From Semisulcospira habei (Eukaryota > Mollusca > Gastropoda > Semisulcospiridae): 64,000 nt of DNA. The translations under genes were made by a program, and so were the position numbers. The stretch lies in assembly GCA_036245525.1 (NCBI GenBank), contig BTPG01000003.1, forward strand, positions 157,368,439-157,432,438, read 5' to 3'. A model generated the notes under the pieces. The model saw only the letters and a program-made list of their open reading frames with translations. It was not told the DNA's origin and did no database searches. Below, piece after piece: positions 11,208-21,640 of this stretch (position 1 is the first letter of the stretch; the number at the start of each line of letters is the position of its first letter).

Positions 11208-11280
11208 CGCCATCTACGGGACTCGAACCCTGGTCACTGTGTGGCAAAGAAAAGTACCTTACCACTGCACTAACTAAATT
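11208..11280 (-). tRNA. tRNA-like sequence (pseudogene or SINE head)
   Basis: On the minus strand there is an A-box-like TTAGTGCAGTGGTAAGG, a B-box GGTTCGAGTCC and a T-run typical of Pol III termination. I could not fit a clean anticodon arm, so a tRNA pseudogene or SINE head is likelier than a functional tRNA. Confidence 0.45.
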
Positions 11281-11284
11281 ACCA

Positions 11285-12030
11285 AGAAACAGCTCGTGCA
11301 TTTAATTACTTATAGATAAACGTTTTCATCCCGTATCTGCCGTTGTTGTTTGTTCCAGTTTACTGTCACAAATAGTAATCGAGGACTAGCAGTTTGGGCG
11401 TAGTTTGCAACAGTTTGGGCTTAGGTTTTCCCTTGTAAGTTTGGCATAGTCGTTTTCCCTTACCAGCTACGGCGGAGATATGATCTGCCGGAAGTCAGAC
11501 ATCGCTTGTATCCCTTATTGAATACGCACTCGAAAACGACCCAAAGTGCCCAATTTTGTGCGGGACCCCATATTTTCTTCATAATCAATGTGATAGTTAT
11601 AACATAAAGTACGACTTTATCGAATAAAAAGGGCCTGAGCAATTGCCCAACATTGCAAACACTTGTAATGTTATTGATAACATCCGGGCAATTTGCGAAT
11701 TTACAACATACATTTTTTTAGATTTCACTTAGAATTCCAATTATCAGAACACACTTTTTTTTACGAGAAAATACTAACATACTTTATGAAGTGACCGAAA
11801 TGTTTCTTTATCATTTTAACACACTATTCGATAAATTTTTATTGTGTTCTGAAATCGGCTATTTTGCGTGTTTTTTCCCGTGGGGTACCTCAGAAAAACG
11901 GCTGTAACTTACAAATATGCCCGGGACCATGGGTCTTTCAGGGTGGCAATAGCCTCCAGACTCAATAAGGCTCTCAAAAAACCCTATAAGCGGCAGTTTT
12001 CAATTAAAAAATGTAGGTATAGTATACAAC
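11285..12030. other. No recognised feature
   Basis: AT-rich sequence without domain-bearing frames or obvious repeats. Confidence 0.4.
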
Positions 12031-12130
12031 CTTAAGACCTTGCTTTTAGTCTGGCTGACCAGATTTTTACCCATCCCGCCGTGAGATGGCCTTAGTCGCC
12101 TGCTCGGCGTTAAACCCAAATAACTAACTA
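12031..12130 (+). mobile_element. 3' tail fragment of LINE A family
   Basis: About 100 bp running cttaagaccttgc to ataactaacta, identical by eye to the inverted tail at 15006-15110. It directly abuts the truncated LINE B copy. The apparent minus-strand reading frame 12000-12722 is a LINE B/LINE A chimera. Confidence 0.75.
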
Positions 12131-12722
12131 TCAGAGACTCCGCTGGGATGCCATCTGGCCCTGCTGCTTTGCCATTCTTCAAAAATGCCACTGCTTTTCT
12201 GATCTCTTCCCGGCTGGGTCTGTCACAGCTGATGGGTAGGTCGGTCTCTGCCGGCTGGATGTCTGGGGGGTCGGGTGGGCTAGGTCTGTTCAGTAACTCT
12301 TCAAAATACTCGGCCCATCTGTCGAGTTGCTCTGCTCTGTCTGCAATAGGCTTGCCTTCTTTGTCTTTTACTGGTCTTTCTGTATGGCCATACTTACCCG
12401 ACAATCTTCTGGTAATGTCGTAGAGCTGTTTCATGTTGCCGCTGCCTGCTGCCTTTTCTGCCTCTGCTGCCAGGCTGTCTGTGTAGGCCCTCTTGTCTGC
12501 CCTGATACTCCTCTTCACCTCGCGGTTGGCTTCCCAGTATTCCCCCTGTGCCCTTACTTTGGCTGCTCTCGTGCGACTGTTGTTGACAGCTGCTTTCTTC
12601 TGCTTCCTCGCTTCTATCTTCTTCAAGGTCTGTGCCGACAGCCAGTCCTTGTGGTGGTGTTTCCTGAACCCTACAGTGTCTTTGCAGGTTGAGTTCAGCG
12701 CCTCTCTAACTGCCTTCCACAC
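12131..12722 (-). pseudogene. LINE B RT N-terminal region, truncated
   Basis: Encodes the linker and start of RT (SGKYGHTERPVKDKEGKP, LLNRPSPPDPPDIQP, FLKNGKAAGPDGIPAES), then runs into foreign LINE A tail sequence at 12130. The catalytic FADD motif is absent. Confidence 0.8.
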
Positions 12723-13714
12723 TGCTGCTCTGTGGTGACCGCCTCCTCTTCATTTACTAGCTCCTGTAGCGCTTGAAACCGGTTGGACAGCACCAGTTTG
12801 AACTCTTCTCTAACTCCAGTTTCTCTCAGGAGGCCTACATTATAGCGCGGTCTTCTTGTTGTCTCTGTGCGGCTTTTCTTTAGCTTGAGCTTCATTCTTA
12901 AGGTAAGCAGATGGTGGTCTGAGGCGACATCTGCTCCCCTCCTCACTCGAACATCTTGAAGGGATCTTCTAAATTTCTTGCTAATGCAGATATGGTCTAT
13001 TTGGTTCACTGTTGTATGGTCAGGTGAGACCCAAGTTGCTTTGTGTATTCTTCTGTGTGGGAAGATGCTGCCTCCAATGACAAGTCGGTTTAGAGCACAA
13101 AAGTCTACAAACCTCTCCCCGTTCTCACTCATCTCCGAGCCTAGTCCCTGTCTCCCCATCACCTCTTTGTATCGGGTGTTGTCCTCCCCTATTTTGGCAT
13201 TAAAATCGCCCATGACGATGGTGATGTCTCGCTCCGCACATTTGTCCACGGCACTCTGGAGTCGGTCGTAGAACTCTTGTTTCTCTTCCTCGTCACTGTC
13301 ATTGGTGGGCGCATAACACTGGATGACGTTCAGCTTGAGCTTTTTCTTGGTTCTAAAGGCTGCTGTTATAATTCTTGGCCCAAGAGGTTCCCAGCCCATC
13401 AGCGCTCTCTGTGCCACTGGTGACAGCATGAGTGCTACTCCTTCTGTATGGGGGGCATTCTCCTCTTCATGACCTGAATACAGAATCATCTCCCCACTTA
13501 ACAGCCTTTTCTGGCCAGACTGCGTCCATCTGGCTTCACTGATGCCTAGCAGGGAAAGGTTGTACTTTTGCATTTCCGCTGCTATCTGGGCGGCCTTGCC
13601 GCTCTGGTACATGGTCTTGACGTTCCATGTGCCCATGGTTGTATCCCTGGATAGAGAGAGGCGGCTCGGTCCTGTGGCTTCCGAAGATTTCCGGCTTTCA
13701 CCACAGGACGTCAT
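12695..13714 (-). pseudogene. LINE B apurinic/apyrimidinic-type endonuclease domain
   Basis: A 339-residue open frame encoding the target-nicking endonuclease. Visible motifs are MGTWNVKTMYQSGK (Asn), GISEARWTQSG (catalytic Glu), QCYAPTNDSDEEEKQEF, ITIVMGDFNAKIG (Asp/Asn) and VASDHHLLTL (SDH). It continues toward RT in a shifted frame (12131-12722, frame with KHHHKDWLSAQT). The domain itself looks intact, whereas the plus-strand copy has two stops in the same region. No function remains without RT. Confidence 0.85.
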
Positions 13715-14286
13715 AAGTCTTCTAGTAGAAGAACCTTCCTCCTCCAGGAAAGGAATTACTGTTAGTCTTTTCGTCGGCGTTTTTGTAGCTATTTCCTTTT
13801 TTGCAGGGTGGGGAAGGTACCCCCACGCCCAACCCCCTTACTAGGAGGACCAGGGGTTTTCTGTCGGGGTCACCTTCCCTTAGACCATGTTGGTTCACGG
13901 CACCTTATTTCATTCGGTGCACCCCTCTCACGAGGGACCCCCTATCGACCACCCAGGGGACGCGCCTCAATGCCGTATGGTCCCAGCGCGAGGTAACAAG
14001 AATCTACCACCGCGTTAAAGGAAAGATGGCTGCACTTCACAATCAGCGACTGCCTTTCACCCTATACTCATCGGGCCAAGAAAACTACGTAACCCTCAGG
14101 CGCAGCCTAAAACACTGCCCACTTGGCTTATCCTGCTCTACACACCCCACCGCCATACTTCAAGAGACGGAATTCCACAAACGGATTATGAAGAACACAT
14201 GATCTAAAACGTACATCACGACAGAAACATCGCACCCACCGACTTTAAAGACAGCCCTCTACCAAAATACTACACCAAGAAGACAA

Positions 14287-14482
14287 TAGGCCGGTTTCCT
14301 GACGAGTAAATCGGAGCCTGTAGTTACACACTACGAATACCGATCGAAACGCCCCCCCGAGTGCTTCACAAAACACAACGCATGTGACAGCAGCGACCAC
14401 AAATAACTCGGAGAATAACAGGCGTCGGGACCAGAGTGACAGGACGCATACCTGGGTGGGACCGGTCTTGCTTTTTTACCAC
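14287..14482 (+). repeat. Direct repeat, copy 1
   Basis: Shares two blocks with 17256-17421: 'gagtaaatcggagcctgtag...cgatcgaaacgccc' and 'gtcgggaccagagtgacagg...gtcttgcttttttaccacc'. A third partial copy of the second block is at 14489-14545. The LINE B plus copy is inserted just past the second copy, so these repeats are target sequence, not part of LINE B. Confidence 0.8.
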
Positions 14483-14488
14483 CAAGGG

Positions 14489-14545
14489 ACCAGAGTGACA
14501 GGATGCATACCTGGGTGGGACCGTCTTGCTTTTACCACCAGCGGG
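14489..14545 (+). repeat. Direct repeat, partial tandem copy
   Basis: Repeats 'accagagtgacaggatgcat' and 'acctgggtgggaccgtcttg' immediately after the copy ending at 14482. Confidence 0.75.
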
Positions 14546-14754
14546 CGACCAGCCCGACGACAGCTGACCAATGAGATTGGACCATACGTCATCGGCACGC
14601 GCGTTGCACCAAGCTGCTCCCTCACACCCGACAAAGCCTCATTCGAAGCGAGACGACGAACGAACAACAGCTGCCAGCCCTAACTCCGCCAGAAACGACC
14701 AAGACCCATGACTATTATGTCAACGGAGAACTACAAGCAAGAAGGAAGTCATCG

Positions 14755-15000
14755 ATTGTTTCCCACACCTGAAACAGGGTGGTTGAGACTCATTCCCCAC
14801 ACCTGACAAAGGGTGGGTGGAACAAAAACAAGCAAGAAGAAACTCATCGACCATTCTCCCACACCTGAAATAGGGTGGTTGAGACTCGCTCCGCACACCT
14901 AAAATAGGTTGGTTGAAACTCATTCCCCACACCTGAGAAAGGATGGATGGAACGAAAACAACCAAGTAACTCGTCCCCCACGCCTGAAAAAGGCTGGAAA
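14755..15000 (+). repeat. Tandem minisatellite, cc(c/g)cacacctgaaa unit
   Basis: Five to six imperfect units of roughly 35-60 bp built on 'cattccccacacctgaaa', 'gggtggttgagact' and 'ggaacaaaaacaagcaag'. Non-coding. Confidence 0.75.
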
Positions 15001-15005
15001 TCCAT

Positions 15006-16022
15006 TAGTTAGTTAGTTATTTGGGTTTAACGCCGAGCAGGCGACTAAGGCCATCTCACGGCGGGATGGGTAAAAATCTGGTCAGCCAGACTAAAAGCAA
15101 GGTCTTAAGACAAGATGTAAATATAGATTAAAAATCTCAGGCTAAAATGTCGCACATGTCTGGAAAAGAAACGTCTACAGACTCTCAAAAAGGGCAAATA
15201 AAAAAATTCACATAGTCTATGAATGCTCAGATCTTGTTAAAAATATTGCATTCTCTCAAAAAATTGAAGATTTTGTCCGGGGGAACATCCCGGAACAAAA
15301 CCTTCAAGGAGTCTGCTATGAAGTGTTTATATCTGGTGTCAATTAGGTCAGCACAATACAGCAAAAAGTGTCGAACAGAAAACTGCTCATCACAGGCAAA
15401 ACACCATGGACGCTCATCCTGTTTAAGTAAGTAAGAGTGCGTAACATATGTGTGCCCGATGTGGAGCCGAGCAAGGACAGTCTCCTCACGGCGGCTGCCG
15501 CAGCGGAAAGGTAGACTGTCAGACAACTTAGGAAGAGCTTCATGAAGCTTGTTCCCTTCCTCTTTGTCCCACTCGGACTGCCACTCGCGGGCTATGTACG
15601 CACTAATAACAGGTTTAAAATCACTATAGACAGTCTGTGTGTCAGGGACAGGGTCACTGCGGGCACTGTTGGCAGCAGAATCTGCGATTCTGTTGCCTTC
15701 GATGCCCACATGGCCTGGGACCCAAATAAAAATGATGTCATAATATTCCTTCATCAAGTCCGCGTAGAGCTCTCTAATCTGCACCAGCAGTGGATGGTCT
15801 GTTCCCGCGCCCTGAAGGGCCTGCAGGGCAGAAAGAGAGTCAGACAGAATCAGGAAGTTCCTTTCCCGAGACTGATAGGCATGCTTGAGTGCTAGCAGAA
15901 TGGCCTGCAGTTCTGCACTAAATACAGAGGAATGGTCAGGGAGACGGAGCTTAAATGGGCGTCTAGGATGGCGAGAGGACACTGCAGCCGCAGCCACTCT
16001 TCCATCCTCAGACCTGGACCCA
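15006..16022 (-). mobile_element. LINE A copy 2, 5'-truncated
   Basis: Minus-strand copy starting inside the RNase H domain (DGSRSEDGRV at about 16022) and running through the stop, the 3' UTR and an AACTAACTAA tail at 15006. It has the tail missing from copy 1. The protein is almost residue-for-residue the same as copy 1, indicating young insertions. Severe 5' truncation is normal for LINEs. Confidence 0.85.
15227..16022 (-). pseudogene. LINE A RNase H domain and C-terminal Cys/His motif
   Basis: About 265 residues from SEDGRVAAAAVSS to RECNIFNKI. Contains LILSDSLSALQALQGAG, IWVPGHVGIEGNRIADSAA and CFACDEQFSVRHFLLYC. The start methionine belongs to flanking DNA, so this is a truncated gene with no promoter of its own. 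Confidence 0.8.
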
Positions 16023-16152
16023 TCAATAAAACACCACATGACCGACTAGATAGAACAAGCGACAAACTACACTGCGATCCTATTTTCTGCTGCTTTAACA
16101 AGACACGTATGAGCCAGCTACTCAAACGAGGCCAACAATCGGCCCAGCAGCA

Positions 16153-16177
16153 CCCCCCCCCCCCCCCCCCCCCCCCC
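16153..16177. repeat. Poly-C tract (25 bp)
   Basis: Uninterrupted C25 in non-coding sequence beside the LINE A truncation point. Confidence 0.9.
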
Positions 16178-16229
16178 ACGGCAAAACCCTCAACTGAAGT
16201 GACATCTGTCATGAATCGCTACACGCTAT

Positions 16230-16990
16230 GATGTCATACTGTTTGCTAAAAGACTTACCTCCCGCCAACGAGAAAGGCAAGCCACCGTGTGTACAACACA
16301 GACTAAGAATAGAGGAAACTGACACTGCCTACTTTGCATCGACCACTAAACAAAGCAGCACCAACTTTAATCTACAACACCAGGGCAACACTGGTCACAA
16401 AGAACTCGTTTTAAAGTGCACAAACAAAAGTGAAAGGAGGACTGAAACACTTGAAGAAATGAAGGCCCTTCTACAACGACAAAACCCGGCACCTACCACC
16501 AAAACGGTATACAATTCAGGTGGCCCAACAAGCCAACGGCAACAACAGCGATCAACGAAACGACAGCCACACCAAAACAGCAGCAACAGCTACAACATTA
16601 AGCTGATTTTAAAGCATCAACTGTGAGATATGCACCACGGCAACACTGCGTACCATCTACACAGAGGGCAATACTACAAACACCAGTCTGTTGTATGTAA
16701 GGCAACACAGCCACACAAACAACCGGCATCGTCTACAAACACGAATACACTGAGAATCGACAACAACAACAACGATGCTAAGTCTAGGATTGATCCGTCA
16801 AAACGGATGGATGAATAAACAAAGAATATGACTCCCACGTCCATACACGCAGACTCCTAACACTTCCTTGTGTCTTATCGCGGCTAAGCCCTGCTGAGCA
16901 GGAAATGACCTTGGATCTGACAGGCACAAGCGCAGAGGGAACAGAAGACGTGGCGATATAATCGTATCCCGACATAAGACTAGACCCTGC
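16230..16990. other. CA-rich sequence without recognised gene
   Basis: Rich in CAA/ACA trinucleotides. A 132-codon frame (16228-16626) is low complexity without domain features, so I do not call it. Confidence 0.4.
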
Positions 16991-17155
16991 AAGGATTTGA
17001 AAGCGATCATACTTGACTTCAATAACACAGCGTCAGGAATACTAAGGATTTGAAAGCCATCATACTTGACATCAATAATGCCGCATCAGGAATACTGCAA
17101 GGATTTGAAAAAATGAAAGCGATCATACTTGACATCAATAATGCCGCATCAGGAC
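16991..17155 (+). repeat. Three tandem units of about 55 bp
   Basis: Units repeat 'aaggatttgaaagcgatcat', 'acttgacatcaataatgccg' and 'catcaggaatact' three times with few changes. Confidence 0.85.
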
Positions 17156-17255
17156 TACAGTTACATGCATGGACTACACGGACAACATGTCCTAATGTAA
17201 GGAATAAAATGCGACACACTGGGAGGAATACACCAAGGAATGGACTGAGAATTGT

Positions 17256-17421
17256 AGGCCAGTTCCCTGATGAGTAAATCGGAGCCTGTAGTTACTAACT
17301 ACGAATACCGATCGAAACGCCCCCGAGTGCTTCACATTCTTCTGCTCGGATATTTTGAGGCGTCGGGACCAGAGTGACAGGATGCATACCTGGGTGGGAC
17401 CGGTCTTGCTTTTTTACCACC
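17256..17421 (+). repeat. Direct repeat, copy 2
   Basis: Second copy of the two blocks described at 14287-14482, same orientation. The middle 20-50 bp differs between copies. Confidence 0.8.
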
Positions 17422-17645
17422 TACCAGCGATCCTCGCGCTGGGACCATATGGCGTTGAGGCGCGTCCCCTTGGGTGGTGGATAGGGGGTCCCTCGTGAGA
17501 GGGGTGCACCGAATGAAATAAGGTGCCTTGAACCAACATGGTCTAAGGGAAGGTGACCCCGACAGAAAACCCCTGGTCCTCCTAGTAAGGGGGTTGGGCG
17601 TGGGGGTACCTTCCCCACCCTGCAAAAAAGGAAATAGCTACAAAA

Positions 17646-18608
17646 ATGCAGACGAAAAGACAAACAGCAATTCCTTTCCTGGAGGAGGAAGGTTCTTCTA
17701 CCAGAAGACTTATAACGTCCTGTGGTGAAAGCCGGAAGTCTTCGGAAGCCACAGGACCGAGCCGCCTCTCTCTATCCAGGGACACAACCATGGGCACATG
17801 GAATGTTAAGACCATGTACCAGAGCGGCAAGGCCGCCCAGATAGCAGCGGAAATGCAAAAGTACAACCTTAATCTGCTAGGTATCAGTGAAGCCAGATGG
17901 ACGCAGTCTGGCCAGAAAAGGCTGTTAAGTGGGGAGATGATTCTGTATTCAGGTCATGAAGAGGAGAATTCCCCCCATACAGAAGGAGTAGCATTCATGC
18001 TGTCACCAGTGGCACAGAGAGCGTTGATGGGCTGGGAACCTCTTGGGCCAAGAATTATCACAGCAGCCTTTAGAACCAAGAAAAAGATCAAGCTGAACAT
18101 CATCCAGTGTTATGCGCCCACTAATGACAGTGACGAGGAAGAGTAACAAGAGTTCTACGACCGACTCCAGAGTGCTGTGGACAAATGTGCGGAGCGAGAC
18201 ATCACCATCATCATGGGCGATTTTAATACCAAAATAGGGGAGGACAACACCGGATACGAAGAGGTGATGGGGAGACAGGGACTAGGGGAGATGAGTGAGA
18301 ACGGGGAGCGGTTTGTAGACTTTTGTGCTCTAAACAGACTTGTCATTGGAGGCAGCATCTTCCCACACAGAAGAATACACAAAGCAACTTGGGTCTCACC
18401 TGACCATACCACAGAGAATCAAATAGACCATATCTGCATTAGCAAGAAAGTTAGAAGATCCCTTCAAGATGTTCGAGTGAGGAGGTGAGCAGATGTCGCC
18501 TCAGACCACCATCTGCTTACCTTAAGAATAAAGCTCAAGTTAAAGAAAAGCCGCACAGAGACGACAAGAAGACAGCGCTATAATGTAGGCCTCCTGAGAG
18601 AGACTGGA
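17646..18608 (+). pseudogene. LINE B endonuclease domain with two nonsense codons
   Basis: The frame opens at 17646 (MQTKRQTAIPFLEEEG) and carries MGTWNVKTMYQSGK, GISEARWTQSG, IIMGDFNTKIG and ASDHHLLTL. A stop replaces the Lys after DSDEEE (18144-18146); another replaces the Gly after DVRVRR (18486-18488). Both positions are sense codons in the minus-strand copy at 12695-13714. Confidence 0.85.
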
Positions 18609-20342
18609 GTGAGAGAAGAGTTCAAACTGGTGCTGTCCAACCGGTTTCAAGCGCTACAGCAGCTAGTAAGGCGGTCACCACAGAGCAGCAGTGGAAGGCA
18701 GACTAGACAGGCACTGAACTCAACCTGCAAAGACACTGTAGGGTTCAGGAAACACCATCACAAGGACTGGCTGTCGGCACAGACCTTGAAGAAGATAGAA
18801 GTGAGGAAGCAGAAAAAAGCAGTTGTCAACAACAGTCGCACGAGAGCAGCCAAAGCCAGGGCACAGGAGGAATACTCGGAAGCCAACCGCGAGGTGAAGA
18901 GGAGTATCAGGGCTGACAAGAGGGCCTACACAGACAGCCTGGCAGCAGAGGCAGAAAAGGCAGCAGGCAGCGGTAACATGAAACAGCTCTACGACATTAC
19001 CAGAAGATTGTCGGGCAAGTATGGCCATACAGAAAGACCAGTAAAAGACAAAGAAGGCAAGCCTATTGCAGACATAGCAGACCAACTCGACAGATGGGTC
19101 GAGTATTTTGAAGAGTTACTGAACAGACCCAGCCCTCCCGACCCCCCAGACATCCAGCCAGCAGAGACCGACCTACCCATCAGCTGTGACAGACCCAGCC
19201 GGGAAGAGATCAGAAGAGCAGTGGCGTTTTTGAAGAACGGCAAAGCAGCAGGGCCAGATGGCATCCCAGCGGAGTCTCTGAATTCAGACCTAGAGATAAC
19301 AATAGAGATGCTGTACCCACTGTTTGGAAAGATCTGGGAAGAGGAGGTGATGCCGGCTGACTGGAATTGGAAAGAGGGGTACCTAATCAAGCTTCCCAAG
19401 AAAGGCGACCTCAGCAAGTGTTCCAACTACAGAGGAATCACCTTGCTGTCAGTACCAGGAAAGGTCTTCAACAGGATCATCCTGGAGAGAATGAAGAGCT
19501 CCGTCGACCCCCAGCTGAGAGACCAGCAAGCAGGATTCAGGAAAAACCGATCATGTACAGACCAGATCGCCACTCTCCGCATCATCGTGGAACAGTCTCT
19601 GGAATGGAGCTCCCCGCTGTACGTCAACTTTGTGGATTATGAGAAAGCATTTGACAGCGTGGACCGAGAGACTCTGTGGAAACTCCTACGACACTACGGT
19701 GTACCCACAAAGCTCGTCCGCCTGATCAAGAGCAGCTACGACGGCATGACATGTCGCGTGATCCACGAAGGGCAGTTCACCAGGGAGCTCCAGGTCAGAA
19801 CCGGTGTCAGGCAGGGGTGTTTGCTGTCTCCGTTCCTCTTCCTACTGGCCATAGACTGGGTCATGAAGAGGACCACAGAGCACAGACGAAGTGGAATACA
19901 GTGGACACAGCTTGACGACCTCGATTTTGCAGACGACTTGGCTTTACTGTCCCACACTCATCAACAAATGCAGGACAAGACCACGAGGCTTGCTGACATC
20001 TCCTCCGAAGTGGGCCTCACCATCCACAAACAGAAAACAAAGACAATGAGGCTGAACGCAAGCAGGGAAGAACCAGTCTTGCTTGCTGGCAGCCCGTTGG
20101 AGGAGATGGAGTCCTTCACCTATCTCGGGAGCATCATAGACAAAAAAGGCGGCACTGATGCAGATGTCAGAGCACGAATCGGTAAAACCAGAGCAGCCTT
20201 TCTCCAGCTGAAAAAAGTGTGGAGTTCCAGAGAGCTGTCACAACTCACCAAAGTCTGGATTTTTAACTCAAACGTAAAAGCAGTTCTCCTATATGGAGCA
20301 GAGACTTGGAGATTGACAAAAACCACAGTCAACAGAGTATAG
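18609..20342 (+). pseudogene. LINE B reverse transcriptase
   Basis: 577-codon open segment continuing the polyprotein. Visible RT motifs in order are GKAAGPDGIPAES, LIKLPKKGDLSKCSNYRGI, QQAGFRKNRSCTDQI, NFVDYEKAFDSVDRE, TGVRQGCLLSPFLF and the catalytic LDFADDLALL, then YLGSIIDKKGG and LLYGAETWRL in the thumb. Compared with the other copy, a short deletion near 18670 shifts the frame over about 15 residues. A stop at 20342 separates the C-terminal tail, which continues in other frames to about 20720 (GKRKRGRSRNTWRRDL). Confidence 0.85.
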
Positions 20343-20829
20343 ATCTTCATGAACAGTTGCCTTAGAAGAATTTTGAAAATCCACTGGCCAGAGATTGAGA
20401 GAAGATCAGCAACGTCAGACTCTGGGAGAGAACAGAGCACATTATAACAGCAGAGAATGAAATTGGGCGAAGAAGATGGGGATGGATTGGTCACAGTCTG
20501 AGAAAGCCAGCTTCCAGTATCACTAGGCAGGCATTGTCATGGAGCCCCCAGGGAAAGAGGAAAAGAGGCAGGTCGAGAAACACCTGGCGTCGAGACCTCC
20601 AAGTAGACATCAAGAGACTGGGAACCACCTGGAGTAAAATCGAAGGAGAAGCACAGGACAGGAGTCGCTGGAGGTCTCTCGTCGATGGCCTTTACCCGGG
20701 GAGGGGTGACAGGCGTAAGTAAAGTAAGTACCAGCGATAATGAGGTTAACCCAGGTCAGGTCTTGTAGTAGTATTATGAGGACAAAATAGACCGCGAGGC
20801 CTTTGCAAATGTCCTTTCTTTCTTTAATT

Positions 20830-21438
20830 ACTTTATGGGTCTGCTATGCATGCAAATTTTCCTATAAATCATTCATCATAGCAATAGAAAATCTCTTTAA
20901 ATTTTGTTAATTCGTCCAGATGGTTTTTAAAAGAATTTATATTAGGTGCTTTTTTCTTTATGAAACTGGTAACTCATTACAAACAATGGCAACTCTGTTA
21001 GAAAAACAAAACTTCTGCAGGTTAGTGTTGCAATGCCGTACACAGATTTTCCCTTCAGAGTTTCGGCTTCTGTCACAAAACGGTGCTGCAAAAAAGTCGT
21101 TCCAATTTAGGTCGTTGATGCCATTATAAATTTTATCTTTTAAAAACTTAGATTAAATCTCCACGTAAGGAGTGTAGTCCAAAGCATCTGAGTCATAGTT
21201 TTACATTTTTTAACCAGCTTTGTTGCTCATCTATGTACCCTCGAGTGCAACTGATCCTTTAAACCTGGGTACCATACAGTGTTTGTATAATATATATTAT
21301 AAATGTGGTCTGACTAGTGATTTTTACAGTTTACTAAAAATGTCCTTATCCAAATAATTAAAGGCTCTCTTAACTACTCCAAACATTTTGTTTGCCTTAT
21401 GGATACAATTCTGAATATGGGGGCCAAAAGATAGAACT

Positions 21439-21477
<39 letters not shown>

Positions 21478-21640
21478 ACCTACATCTCTTTCCTCCTAAC
21501 AAGATACCACCTTTTTAATGTCATTGTCAATGTTAACTTTCATCAAGTAATCATGTTCAGGATTGTTCCTTCCAGCATGCAAGACCTTGCATTTCTCTAA
21601 ATTAAAATGCAAATCCTTGTCGTTGAGTACATAGGGGCCG
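20830..21640 (-). pseudogene. Degenerate L2/CR1-like LINE RT 3' region
   Basis: Reading the minus strand with frameshifts gives FNLEKCKVLHAGRNNP, FGPHIQNCIHKANKMFGVVK, FNYLDKDIF, YKSL.RPHLEYN and a C-terminal NTNLQKFCFSNRVAIVCNEL, INSFKNHLD-like segment, the usual end of L2/CR1 LINE proteins. Many stops and a poly-A insertion at 21443-21476 mark it as old. Confidence 0.7.
21443..21476. repeat. Poly-A tract (34 bp)
   Basis: Uninterrupted A34 within the degenerate LINE remnant. Confidence 0.9.

Larger units (their letters stand above)
12131..13993 (-). mobile_element. LINE B copy 1: RTE-like non-LTR retrotransposon, 3' part missing
   Basis: Minus-strand copy starting with the same 5' end (CCTCGCGCTGGGACC) as the full-length copy at 17432-20728. 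It has a 5' UTR, endonuclease and the first part of RT. It stops at GPDGIPAESL in the fingers region, where LINE A tail sequence takes over. Because the sequence beyond does not resume LINE B, a deletion or rearrangement removed the RT catalytic half. Confidence 0.85.
17432..20728 (+). mobile_element. LINE B copy 2: full-length RTE-like retrotransposon
   Basis: A 3297-bp insertion flanked by the perfect 10-bp duplication TACCAGCGAT at 17422-17431 and 20729-20738. It has a 214-bp 5' UTR, an endonuclease, RT and a (TAAG)n-like tail (gtaagtaaagtaag). It is full-length but inactive: stops interrupt the endonuclease at 18146 and 18488 and the RT end at 20342. Clade is inferred from domain content (endonuclease + RT, no RNase H, short-repeat tail). 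Confidence 0.9.

Noticed and set aside
12000..12722. 240-codon minus-strand frame as one gene
   Set aside because: Its C-terminal 40 residues come from a LINE A tail; only the LINE B part is meaningful.
14755..17155. CRISPR-like array
   Set aside because: Repeats are degenerate and contiguous without spacers, and the DNA is animal.
14287..17421. LTR retrotransposon with 14287-14482 and 17256-17421 as LTRs
   Set aside because: No TG...CA ends, no primer-binding site or gag-pol inside, and the repeats differ in the middle.
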